This document shows, piece by piece, positions 34,311-45,265 of a stretch of DNA of 64,000 nucleotides. Location of the stretch: positions 41,606,815 to 41,670,814 of the forward strand of contig CM055111.1 in assembly GCA_029204225.1 (NCBI GenBank), given 5' to 3'. Each line of letters begins with the position of its first letter. Position 1 is the stretch's first letter. The DNA comes from Diphasiastrum complanatum. Its lineage: Eukaryota; Streptophyta; Lycopodiopsida; Lycopodiales; Lycopodiaceae. The notes under the pieces were generated by a model. The model saw nothing but the letters and a program-made list of their open reading frames with translations. It did not search any database and was not told where the DNA came from. The position numbers and the translations under genes are program-made.

Positions 34311-35730
34311 AACACCACATTAAATCTGATTCTAAATTGATCCTAGGTCAATAAGTAATCCTCAACGAGATATTACTATTAACCAGTGACTAATTGTCTC
34401 TTTACAATTCTCATCAATATGCATACGTTTACCAACTAGTTTATGCATGTTTATAAACTCAGTCCAAGGAAAGGCTTTGTAGATACACATGATTAAAAGT
34501 TTGTACAAAAGAATTTATGATCCCACAAAGATTCACTACATAGCATATTTCTATAGATTTCACACAATCTGTAAGTGATACTTTTTTAATTGATAATCAT
34601 GTAACTCAGTTAACTCTAAGAGAGAATATTTCTCAAAGAGTGCCATTTCGTAACCAATATCTCAACCGGAGATTTTTTTCAAAAGAATATATTGTTAGAG
34701 TGAATTTTCATTCCTTGCATTAACTTAGAAATCATACTAAAATCAAGTTGAACCCAAACATCAAGGAATATAAACCAAGTTTCAACAAACTTTTTCTTGT
34801 AATAGAATTTTCTAGTTCTGATACAAATTGATCGGATTCGTAATCAGCAACTTTCCTACTACAAGAACATTTTCTAATTTTTCTTTTCTTACATCTAGCT
34901 ATATTTTAAACACAATCCTTAGAAGATTCCAATACAGTCAAAAACATCCTATCCATCATGATTCCAAAAATAGGTCCTCAATCTACACATATTACGGATT
35001 CCTCTGGAAATCTATGCAATAGATGTTTCACATAGATAACTTCCTATCCACCTACTTCTCCCCCTTTTAGGCGTCATATCCATTGAGATGTGGCCTAGGA
35101 GTTTGCAAAGAAAATCTAGAAAATCAAGAAAAATTGTATCTACATGTGTCCGAACACATTAGATAAATGACTTATCCAAATATTTTCTTTGGTGGCTAAG
35201 GTTGACGGGTAATAATAATCACATTCCCAAGGAATCACATGAAATCAAGATAATTTGAATAAAGAAATTCATTAATATACTCTTAAAATAAAGAAATGGC
35301 TTTTAGGGATTTCGATTTTCTAACTTTCAGATATCCATAAGGGGTCATGACCAATACCTCAAATTTCAACAAAATACCCTCATGTGACCTATAGTATATG
35401 ACATCATTTTGGATTTACTACTGCACAATGGGCAACTTGATCCAGTTAGTTTTAGATCTCCCCTCTAGAATTGCCTGCGGTTTATACCACATGTTCTTCT
35501 TCTAAGAAAAACTATCCACTTCCCAATTAATCGTCCAAAAATCAAAATTTGGAACAACTCATATGACTACTAAGTTTAGAAAATCGGTACTATATGAAAA
35601 TCTTGAATACTAGAACTAAACAATTGAGAAATTGTATAGTTATCGAGATTTGGTTTGATGGTGATTCTTGAAAACATGAAGGTAGCCTGAAAAGGAACTT
35701 CCCTAACTTTAAGTTTTGAGGTCAAAACTT
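34311..35730. other. Non-coding interior between two family B LTRs
   Basis: No gag or pol domain is readable. Just before the second LTR, 35660-35747 aligns with the integrase tail and polypurine region of the antisense copy at 60258-60340 (GATTCTTG, AACATGA, CCTAACTTTAAG, GAATAAGGGAGAAAGAA). The interior therefore derives from the same family after a large deletion. Confidence 0.55.
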
Positions 35731-35970
35731 GAATAAGGGAGAAAGAATGTCATGTCTGCGACTGATCTCGGTTTGGTTGTCCCATTAGAGATCAGTAGGC
35801 CTACCTTGACCCGTCAGTTAATTATGATTATGAGGGCTTTGGGGCCCTCAAGTGTATATGGTCAAAATTAAAGGTTGGAGGCCTAAACTCATGGTGGTGG
35901 ATTTTTATGGGTCTATCAATGAGTCATAGGGAAACTAGATGACGTGACCTAGTTAGGTTGCAGAGTATTT
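35731..35970 (+). repeat. Polypurine tract and truncated 3' LTR, family B, copy 2
   Basis: The purine tract AATAAGGGAGAAAGAA ends at 35747. The LTR starts TGTCATGTCTGCGACTG at 35748 and breaks off near 35970, where copia-related sequence begins. Confidence 0.75.
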
Positions 35971-36047
35971 CACGACAAATTATTTGTCTGATAATTCAAT
36001 GCATTAATGTTTGGCTACATAATCACTGTAGTACTAATACTATAAGA

Positions 36048-36335
36048 TCAAACGTGATTTCTATCACTATTGTTTTGTTCAAAATTGATAGGCGTAGTCA
36101 TGCATAGAGAAAGAGAAGATAGTTTATTTTGCTGCACATGATAAGTTTTCTTTCTTGTCGTTCGAATTATTTTCATTCGAGTTCGTTTCTTTTCGAGTTT
36201 CGACCTATCTTTCACACACCTCTTTCTGACACTCATCAAATCTTGCATTACAAGGATTGATTTCATTCTTAATTTCCATATAGAATAGTTTGATTTGTTC
36301 AATCTATCACTAGAATCCAAAAGTTAAGCATTCAT
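36048..36335 (-). pseudogene. Ty1/copia gag N-terminus, truncated
   Basis: The minus strand from about 36320 reads DSSDRLNKSNYSIWKLRMKS, then ILVMQDL. This is the LNxxNYxxWKxxMxxxL signature of copia gag. The frame then dissolves into low-complexity Lys/Arg/Thr codons and ends. It lies about 800 bp downstream, in element sense, of the primer-binding site at 37132-37143. Confidence 0.75.
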
Positions 36336-37131
36336 TGATGCCATCTTCCTCTAAAAAAGAGATTGAATCTATAAGAATGGATACACAATAGAAAGGATGC
36401 AAGAATTAGATATCCAACTATATATGGACCTAAGAATGATCAACAAATGAATTCTCAACAAGATACTATTGGATCTTGAGCTTAACCAATTCTATTGAAA
36501 AAAAACAAAATGAAACTAGCTTGCTTGATGTAGAAAAATGATCAAAAAATGACTCCTGCTTGATCTAAACTTCACAAGGATTATAAAGATCCAATCAACC
36601 TGAGAAAAGAAGATCTAATTGCACATAAATGACACTCTAAATCACTCTTATAAGATCAGGTTGATACTTTATATAAGAATCAAAACAATCTACTTTCCAA
36701 GCACAAGCTACCAAGATCACAATTTTGACAAAAAATGATCTTAATGATGAGTAAATGCAAAATGCTTTGAGCTGAACCTAAATCACTCTTAGGAGGTCTC
36801 TCACACACCAAAGAAAAGCCTAGATCAACTCCAAAAGCATCAATCCTTGTATTTCTCAAATGCTTGAATGCTACTCCTCAAGATTGACTCCAAAACTCAA
36901 TATGAGAAAGCAAGTAAAACTTGCTAATTTGATCTTGTAGATAAGAAATGATTAGAACTTGGTTCTAGAAGCCTAAACACCTTCAAATCAGATCCTACAA
37001 TAACTCAATTTGATCAATAATGGAGATACTAATCATAGATAATCATAAAGAATCAATCAATGCCTTGAATTGATCAAAATCTATGATGCTAGTAAATCAA
37101 ATTGCAAGAATTTAGCTCATTTCATTGCAAG
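36336..37131. other. Leader of the antisense copia element
   Basis: Non-coding, A-rich on the plus strand, between the copia gag and its primer-binding site. The AATGATC, TTGATC and AAGATC-like motifs recur irregularly. Confidence 0.45.
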
Positions 37132-37249
37132 GCTTTGATACCATGTTGAAAATGCAGCAAATAAACTCTAATAAAACTTGAGTATAATTTAGCTAAATTT
37201 GTGGTATGTGAGTTCATTTGATTGAGACTACTTTTTTTAGATTTGCAGT
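37132..37249 (-). repeat. Copia primer-binding site and 5' LTR end, antisense
   Basis: GCTTTGATACCA (37132-37143) is the complement of TGGTATCAAAGC, a Met-tRNA primer site with one mismatch. The LTR begins immediately after it with TGTTGAAAATGC (37144). The LTR is cut short by the plus-strand copia fragment at about 37250. Confidence 0.7.
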
Positions 37250-37378
37250 TATTTCAATGTGAAGCCAACACCATAAGTTATGGTAATCAAAGCTACATAT
37301 AAATCGTTAAGAATCCTACATTTCATGCACTTGCTGAGCATATTGAAACTCATTATCACTTTGTGCATGAGAAGGTGT
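37250..37378 (+). pseudogene. Copia RNase H end, left half, split by a gypsy element
   Basis: The plus strand reads GNQSYI, KNPTFHALAEHIETHYHFVH and EKV, the CDNQS to HxHFVREKV part of copia RNase H. The continuation is found at 40223. Confidence 0.8.
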
Positions 37379-37985
37379 TGTCATGTCTCACATGTATTTA
37401 GCCCATGTGCTTAAGAACAAGTATTGCTAAGTATAGCCATGGTGGTAAGTTAGAATAAGATCAAATTAATAGAATAGTTAATATGAAGGCTTGTACAACC
37501 ATGCTATATTTGTAAATAGTGGACCTTGTAATACTGCTTGTAAGGCCCAATTTAGCCAAATAATGTCCCAAAATCATATGAGAGGACCTATAAATAGCTA
37601 TTGTTGTGTTAAATTTACAGGCTATTCTACATGTGTCTATTCTACATTTATACGAGAGGACCTATAAATAGCTATTGTTGTGTTAAATTTACAGGCTATT
37701 CTACGTGTGTCTACATTGGGCTATTCTACATTTATCTATTTTGAAGCTTTCATGTAATTTGGAAATTCTCTTTGAGACCTTTTATAGTGTGCTTGATTCA
37801 TGTGCCTACATCACATAAGAGCTTAGTCATGCTCTAAGTTAAGACTTGATGTATTGAATGATCATTAATGATGGAGATTTTTATTTTACTTTGTTTGATT
37901 TGGTAAATATTTCTTTGATTCTGGTTTTTAACGTGCTAATTTGATATTTATGAATGATTTTAAGATGCTATAATTGACAAATGGA
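37379..37985 (+). repeat. 5' LTR of nested gypsy, with duplicated TATA segment
   Basis: AGAGGACCTATAAATAGCTA occurs at 37581 and again at 37655, a 74-bp tandem duplication that carries the likely TATA box (CTATAAATAG). The 3' LTR has a single, altered version (CTCTAAATAGC near 39693). Confidence 0.8.
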
Positions 37986-37990
37986 GTTTT

Positions 37991-38002
37991 TGGTATCAGA
38001 GC
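37991..38002 (+). other. Primer-binding site for initiator Met-tRNA
   Basis: TGGTATCAGAGC, a perfect 12-base complement of the plant initiator tRNA 3' end. Confidence 0.9.
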
Positions 38003-39480
38003 ATTAGATCCTTTCTCCATTAAATTTGGCGGTATTTTTGTTGTTTCTTGAATTTTCTTTCCACGAGTTTCCTATAATTTTCATTTTCGAGAATGGTTCA
38101 ATTTTTGACCATTTAGCTCTTGTCGTAGCTTCTAGGTAGCACTAATATCTGTTTTACTTGGAGCTATAATGACAAAGTTATGGCACTTTCAATGAAACTA
38201 CTCCAAATTTAGTTAGCTATCATTTTTGTTGTTTGTTTGTTTTCCATTTTGCCTGTACTTTTGGCCAAAACTTCCTTATTATGATTTTATGGTATAGTAG
38301 ATTAGTTTTAGCTTGAATTTGAGCCAATTTTGCTATGATTCAATCAAGATTTGACAAAGCTATGATGAGTTTTGAACTATCTTGATTCAAAATTTTTGGG
38401 AGAAAAGACTTTCAAATTGAAGTTCTTTTTCAAAGGCAAAATTATCTCAGAATTTTCATTTTGAAGTCAAAATAAAAAAACAAAAATTGCTGCATGTGCG
38501 AGTCATTTTCTATGCCTACACGTTTGAACCTTTAATTTTTTTTTTTTGTTCGCACTTGAAAGGCAATGTGAGCCTCTATAGCCCCTTGACCCTTAACCAC
38601 ATCGTCTTTCATTATTCTTTTAAAGCCCCACGATGTTTTCCATTTATAAACAAAAAATGATCGCTAAAGGACTCGTTGAAATTTGCCAACATTTGTTTAT
38701 TTGCAGTTTTTTTGTTTCATGAGCACACCAAAGCATCAAAAGAGTAACCACTAACAAAAATTACCGACAAGTTTCAAAATTTTTGATGGTACTTCTTATA
38801 TTTTATGAACAAATATTTAATAGATCTAAAGATTATCACATATAAATCATACATTTTCTGAAGGTCCATTATCTAAGTTCATTTATTTCCAATTTTTATT
38901 ATCAACTTTTGGACTTTTATGTCTTGTTATTCATTTTAACTCAGATTTTAGTGCGCTTAGTTCAACATTTACAATAGTGTACAACTATTTGTACTTTCAT
39001 AATCATTACCCTATTTAAGACATGACCCCCTTTCTAAATTATGGATTTTTTTTATCTACCGGTTACAACCTGACTGTCAATCAATATTAAATAAGACTCG
39101 AAGTGAAAAACTATTTCTCTGATTTTGTGGACCATTTGAGATCATTCGAAGAATTGAAGAATTGACATATGAAGTAAATCTACCAATCATTGCAAAAATG
39201 CATAATGTATTCCATGTTAGTTTGTTGAAGAAGCATATTGGCAACATTGGCCGAGGTAACACCTTCAAATGAAGAAGGGCAATTGGTAGTAGAGGGTATT
39301 GCGATAAAGAGCTATGTAATGAAAAACAAATTACAACAATATCAATACATAGGAAGATTATTCTTATATGAGGAGGTGGCATGAGATATTGGAAATTGCC
39401 AAAGGACTTATTGAGCATGACACTTTGAGAAAGAGTCACATGGTCTTCACTTGAGGACCAACATGCTTAAGTAGGGGTAG

Positions 39481-40222
39481 TGTTTTGTCTCACATGTTAT
39501 TAGCCCATGTGCTTAACAAGTATTGCTAAGTATAACAATGGTGCGGAGTTAGAATTAGATTAATAGATTAGCTAAGAGAAAGGCTTGAACAACCACACTA
39601 TATTTGGAAATAACAAGACTTGTAGTAATGATTGTAAGGCTCAAATTGGACAAATAAGGTCCCAAACTCATATTAGAGCCACAGAAGACTACTCTAAATA
39701 GCGAAGTCATACTAAATTTGTAGGCTATTTTACATTTCTCTATTATGAATTTTCTACATAATTTGGAGCTTCTCTTCGAGAGCTTTTATGGTGTTCTTGG
39801 TTCATGTGCCTACTATCATATGAGAGCTTGATCTAATGCTCAAGGAAACTAGCAAAGTATAGAAATGGAACCGAAAAGTTTTCTCAAAATCCGGTATTAT
39901 AAAATATTCAATGAATTTTTATACAAGCACATAAACCCTTTTATGAGTAAAAGTCTTAAAAAAACTGAGAAGTTCTATAAAATGTAGGTTTATTGAGGAC
40001 AACTCAAAAGAGGTTTCTCGAACAATGGCTTGATCATGCTCTAGTTAAGGCTTGATGTGTTGAATGATAATTAATAATGGAGATTTCTAATTTGGTGAAA
40101 ATTTTTCTAATTTATTTTGTTTCTTGAGTTTTTGCTAGTTTTATTGATTTCTTGTTTTCACCATGCTAATTTGATGTTTATGAAAGATTATAATGCTAAG
40201 ATGCTATGATTGGCACATGACA
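39481..40222 (+). repeat. 3' LTR of nested gypsy, with a 180-bp insertion
   Basis: It aligns with 37379-37985 but contains about 180 extra bases at 39843-40025. These are bordered on both sides by copies of GCTTGATC. The end is ACATGACA at 40222. Confidence 0.75.
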
Positions 40223-40330
40223 GGTTCACTAGAGTCACTTTATTTTTTAACGATTGACTAGGTGGCAAAATTTTCACTAAGTTGGCAAATGTTAGCTTAT
40301 TCTTGAGAATCATTTCATGCAAGAAATTTA
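40223..40330 (+). pseudogene. Copia RNase H end, right half
   Basis: The plus frame reads D, stop, LGGKIFTKLA (about 40250-40290). This corresponds to the DQLADIFTKALA block that follows HFVREKV in copia elements. It continues the fragment that ends at 37378. Confidence 0.65.
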
Positions 40331-41575
40331 CTTTTACAATTCCTTATTTTTGATTGGTTATGGGAAATTGTGGATTGAAAGTAGCTTTTGGAAAAGTTTA
40401 AGAGGACCAAAATATTGTTTCGGTTCCTAATTTCACATTTCTTGATTTCCAATATAACAAGTAGTTCAATGGTATAACACATCTCAATTAGATATCCTTG
40501 ATATTGTTTCATCCAAAAAGAATCAAGGTAATGAGATATTACCGTTTATGATGAATAGAAAGTTTTTTTTTGGGTACAAATTTGCTTTTTTGTTGGTGAC
40601 TTTTCGATAGATTGAGTTGAGCTTTGATTTTATTTTATAGACTTTGCAAATCTAGGTTCTTCTAACTAATTTTGCTTACCTTTCTTTATTGTTTGGAAAA
40701 CTTCCATCACTACACCATGAATGTTGTATGTTATAGTATTTTTTGATTTGCATGTTTTTATAGAAGTATTGATTTTGGCCTTTACTATATACATACATAT
40801 ATATATATATCTAGAATGCAGTCCGTATTGAAAGCTATCATACGTCATGTGAATCTAGAGATGTAAGGTTGTTGAAGGATGTGACTTGAGTATTCAAGAA
40901 AATCAGTAGAACTTCCAAGTGTGAGCTAACTAACAAATGCCACATGAGTAACCAAGTAGTGGTTTTGCGCTTAGTAATCAAACAAATAATGTTAGCTAAA
41001 GTGCTTGGGCATATTAAAATTCCAAGAACACAATTTGAATTTGTTTTTTATTCCTTTGCACATATATTCAAATCTTATAATGGGCCACTTCAACAAGCAA
41101 AATAGTGCAAACAACATAACATTCTAGATCTTTTTATATTACGCTCTTCATTTGTAAATCTTTTGTGAGTTTATTGCCATGACTTCCAAGCCTAGTTGCA
41201 TCGTGCTAGATGCAAGCGGATGATCAAGTGACAAGGGATGCCATGACTATCTTTTATTTCTTTTAACTTACCTACACCTAGATTTAAAGAGTCATACTAC
41301 CCCATGTTTATTGTTTATGCTCTTCATACTTTCTCCTCAAATAGTACCTGATTGTCTCCAATTCCAAAGCTTTGCGCCCCCTTTTTTTGAGCTCAAAGGT
41401 GATTTGGCCTTAAAACAAACTAGGCTTCTATAATAGTGTCTTTGGTGTCTCACACATGATGTGGTGTTATAATGTGCTTTGGTTGGGCTTACACACTTGG
41501 GTTGGATTCTTTGCACGTGTATGGGTGGATACTAGTACCAAATGTTTCTAAAGAGTGGAGTTAGATGAAGGGGGC
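40331..41575. other. Gene-free sequence
   Basis: A/T-rich, with a short (AT)n at 40797-40811. No recognisable feature. Confidence 0.5.
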
Positions 41576-41578
41576 TAA

Positions 41579-41980
41579 GGGTGGTTTCACATGGAAGAGT
41601 CCACGGCCATTTCAAAATTTGCACTTATTTCCTAATTTGAAAGCATTGGTCCTTCCATGTCATTGCGTGTGAAAGGCCCTTTCATTTGGAGGGCAAAGCA
41701 TTTATTGTCTAAATTCAAATTAGATAAGGAACTCTACGTTTTTTTTTATTGAGAGGAGAACAAGGGCCCCCACTTAACCCTTTAATACTCCAAGAGGCCC
41801 AAGGTACTCCCCTGGTATGTTGAGTTACCCAGGTTGGCACCTTTCAATGCCACCTAGGGGCAGCTCTCTCTCACCCCTTGTGAAATGGGGTGGGGTGAAT
41901 GCATTTTGGAGTGGCTCCAACAATCCAAGTAAAGGTTTTCGGCCTTTTGTACTTACCCCCCACTCCATGTGAAACCACCC
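41579..41980. mobile_element. Tourist-like (PIF/Harbinger) MITE, 402 bp
   Basis: Perfect 17-bp terminal inverted repeats, GGGTGGTTTCACATGGA at 41579 and its complement ending at 41980, are flanked by TAA on both sides (41576-41578 and 41981-41983). A 3-bp TAA/TTA duplication is the hallmark of PIF/Harbinger-derived MITEs. No transposase is encoded. Confidence 0.85.
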
Positions 41981-41983
41981 TAA

Positions 41984-43561
41984 GTGTACTAAGCCCACTC
42001 ATTGTTCCTAGTTCAAAAGGTCCCACGACGATTTTGCATGTGACCAAAGCATTTGAAGCAAAATTTCATTTGGATAGGGTAGATTGGGCATTACTTGGCC
42101 CTCAACATACAAATCCACCATTGCCGCTAAGGCTTTCACATGGGGCCAAAGCATTCAACGAATTTTTTTCATTTGAATAAAGTAGGTTGGGTGGGCAAAG
42201 GAGCCACCATTGGCCTAGGGCAAAGCATAGATGCATATCCTCCCTGATGACAATCATTAATGCCACTCAGGATGCCACAAACATTCCCACATGGAGGTTT
42301 AAAGCGTGCTCATCCACAATGAGATCCGAGATGATGCCGATGAGCATGAATGTTCTGTGAAAGATTCAACTAGTTTGATCATATTTGCTATATTTCCATA
42401 TTTGGCATATTGAGGCCAAAACTTGTTTTAGACTTAGAGATTGACTTTTCAAAGTATTTGAATAAACACTTTTTGAAAGTGTGAGAAAGTTTGGAGGCAA
42501 GTTTTAGGAGATTCAAATTTGAATAGTTGGGTACATTGAAATTAGACCCAAAAATAGTAGGTTTAGCATTTTGGAGGGAAAGCCAAGTGGCCAAATAGGG
42601 TTTGGACCTGCTACAAATGGATGTAACTCGTGGAGAGAGTGATCTTCTCTCTTCTCAATCTCATTTCGTGCTTATACATGGTTCTCTTGGGTTCTACTAT
42701 CCATTGGTGCACTATATTGGTGATTGCATGCAATTTTATGTGTAGGACCTTTGAGATGAGCCTGGCAGTTCAAGGATGAGTAGTTCTGTGACGAGCATGG
42801 ACATTCAAGGATGAGCAAAGTCAAAAATCCCATGTGGACAAAATATCAATCCATGTTGATTTCTAGAGGAGCCTCCATGGAGCTGCTCATCTAGGATGAG
42901 CAATGAGCACGTGGCTTGCATCATAGAGGCAAACTCCCTGTGCCAAGTGTCATGTGAGATGTGAGGGAGTCCATACCATGAATCAATGAGAGAATTTGGG
43001 ATTCTCTACCTAAACCACCTTGAGATGTAAAAAAAAACATACCAACATCTTTAAGACAACTTATTCCTTGATAGTAATGGATACGTTGTGACTATTTTGC
43101 TTCGTTTTTCAGCATCTTTAAAAGCAAAATGTGTATCTCATCTTTTCAAAATCCTTGTGTTGAGCTTTCCAGCCTGCGCTTGTCAGCCGTACGACTACCG
43201 TGTGACACTTTTACACTGTTCAAACAAAGTCAAACTAGATATTACACTTCAAAATATACACGTGAAAAAAGTCAAAGTATCCATTACGCAATGGAGTGTG
43301 GCGGGCAGAGGACATTTTGCCCAGTAAGGATTTTCAAAAAATTTTATGCTGAGCTCCACTGAAAATCCATACCGGGCAGAATGTTCTCTTGCAGGCACTT
43401 TTCATAATAAGATCACAATATGGTGAAGTGAAGAAGAGTGAGATTTTCTTAGGCTTAGGATTCATTTTTGAGAACACCTTCACAAGCTTGTGCTTGAGTG
43501 TAATGTATATCTATCTTCTTTGCATAGTCTCATGCCATTTTGTTTCTATGTTTGGATTGCC
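41984..43561. other. Gene-free sequence
   Basis: No coding sequence. GATGAGCA/GACGAGCATGG-type motifs recur at 42740-42910. No assignable element. Confidence 0.5.
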
Positions 43562-43852
43562 AATGCAATATTTCAAATGTTCAGGTTGATCAGATATCTC
43601 AAATGCAATATAACAAATGTTCAGGTTGATCAGATCTTTCAAATGCAATATTTCAAATGTTCAGGTTGATCAGATCTTTCAAATGCAATATTTCAAATGT
43701 TCAGGTTGATCAGATATCTCAAATGCAATATAACAAATGTTCAGGTCAGATCTTTCAAATGCAATATTACAAATGTTCAGGTTGATCAGATCTCTCAAAT
43801 GCAATATTGCAAATGTTCAGGTTGATCAGATCTCTCAAATGCAATATTACAA
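43562..43852. repeat. Tandem array of a 40-bp unit, about 7.4 copies
   Basis: The unit is AAATGCAATATTTCAAATGT plus TCAGGTTGATCAGATCTYTC. Units start near 43562, 43601, 43641, 43681, 43721 (four bases shorter), 43757, 43797 and 43837 (partial). Units alternate between TTTC/TAAC and TATCTC/TTTC variants, so two-unit blocks were also duplicated. Confidence 0.97.
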
Positions 43853-45025
43853 TATTTGATCTTTCAATCCTTTCATATGTCGTAAATTTTCAGTGTAGTC
43901 GGATGGAGCTTTAGATCCATTGTGAAAGCAGAGTATCCGTTGTGAAAACAGTCTCTGTGATCGCGCGGGTTGATAATATCAAAAATCTTTGTGAAAGCAG
44001 AGTTACCTTAAGATATGTGAGATGCAATCTGAGTTCAAATCGAAAGATCTATAGCAGAATAAATGTCAGCTTCTTTACAGGTAATTTTATGATCAGTATG
44101 TTCCAGAAAAGCTAATACACTGCAGAAAACACAAAGTAATCTGTACAAATCTTGATTCGGAGTGGCCTGCAGAGACTGACCAAGTAGGAATAGGAACTCG
44201 AACCAGTTGAGCTGGATGTTGGAGTAACCTGTAGATAGAAACTATTCAGGTAGTTTGAAGCTATGGACATGTGGAAGAGTTTCTGAGATTGCCTATTGAA
44301 AGTTGAACAGATTAGAAACTGCAGGTATTGATAAATGATGGTTTTGGCAACACTAAGTTCGATTGGGATGGAATCCATGGCAAGAAAGTTGACGAGCGTA
44401 GGTTGTCCAAAGTTCAGTTTCAGTTACTTGTCCGCAGAAGCGGCGTCTGACTACATAGTTGTAACAAAAGACATAAAGTGAGATGACAAAGAGACCTATC
44501 TTAGACCAGTAAGTGCACAATCCGACGAGTTTGTGGCTGTCAGAATATGAATAGCCGAAAGAAGAATCGCAAAGCTGCAAGAACTGTGAAATGATAGTTA
44601 TTTACGATATTTATTTACAAATTATAAAGCGAATTCAAACTCAAGCTAGAAGCACGTTCATAGATATTTGGAGCGGATGCCAGTTAAATGATTGTGAAGA
44701 AATATGCCTCCCGTGTAGTTAACATCAGAACGAAATTGAACAAACAACGCAATTGGCGAAAGCTTTGATAACATTATGATGATACCCCGTGTCTCATGTA
44801 GAAAGATGTTCAGAGATTACCATATGAGAGTTTCTTATCCAAAAAGCGTGTAGTACATTCAACATACAGAAAATATGCGAATTAAGAACTGCGACAGACT
44901 AAAACGTAGGAATTAGGATATAGTGGATCAAGTGTAGGCGTGACGGCTAATAAGATTTGCTCCACGAGAGTTGCTCCGCTCGTTGTGAAGATCAGAAGTA
45001 TTTAGTGAGATATTGTGAAACATAG
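43853..45025. other. Gene-free sequence, possible remains of the PUB upstream region
   Basis: Less A/T-rich than the surroundings, with a repeated TTGTGAAARCAGAG motif (43919-44003). No coding sequence identified. Confidence 0.4.
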
Positions 45026-45265
45026 CCTCAAGCTTTCATTCAATCTATCATTGGTGGCAATTCTTCATTTGGAGACTACGGTAAGGTGTACAAGAAGGAT
45101 TGTACTTATCTCACAAGGAGGTTGAAGCTGTTGGGAACTCTTTTTTGAGGAAGTCATAGACATGAAAAAGCCTATTGCTGAAGAAGCTTTGAGATGCTTG
45201 TGTTTTTAAGGACGCTAAGCAATTGCTGCAGGACTGCCATTACGGAAGTAGGGCTATTGGTTGGT
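45026..45265 (+). pseudogene. U-box E3 ligase (PUB) N-terminal domain fragment
   Basis: Three consecutive plus frames read like the N-terminal helical (UND) domain of PUB13-type plant U-box proteins. These are AFIQSIIGG then YKKDCTYLTRRLKLLGTLF; after a frameshift in the T-run at 45141-45146, EEVIDMKKPIAEEALRCL; after another near 45212, DAKQLLQDCHYGSR. In PUB proteins this region precedes the U-box and armadillo repeats. No U-box or ARM sequence is seen within the following 2 kb. The two frameshifts mark it as a dead exon-1 copy. It is the only host-gene remnant besides Rab that I can name. Confidence 0.65.

Larger units (their letters stand above)
37379..40222 (+). mobile_element. Internally deleted gypsy element nested in copia
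   Basis: The two LTRs (37379-about 37985 and 39481-40222) both begin TGTYWTGTCTCACATG. A Met-tRNA primer site TGGTATCAGAGC lies at 37991-38002. About 1.07 kb of non-coding leader follows. The only coding part is the pol 3' end near 39115-39460, with PFEIIRRIEELTYEVNLP, then MHNVFHVSLLKKHIG (integrase C-terminus, chromovirus-like). A G-rich tract GTAGGGGTAG directly precedes the second LTR. Left flank GGTGT and right flank GGTTC match at three of five bases, a possible old target-site duplication. The copia frame resumes after the right LTR, which shows nesting. Confidence 0.8.

Noticed and set aside
37379-40222. Clear 5-bp target-site duplication for the nested gypsy
   Set aside because: GGTGT and GGTTC match at only three positions. 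I kept it as a weak hint and rely on the split copia frame instead.
43562-43852. CRISPR-like repeat array
   Set aside because: The 40-bp units are directly adjacent with no spacers, and the genome is eukaryotic.
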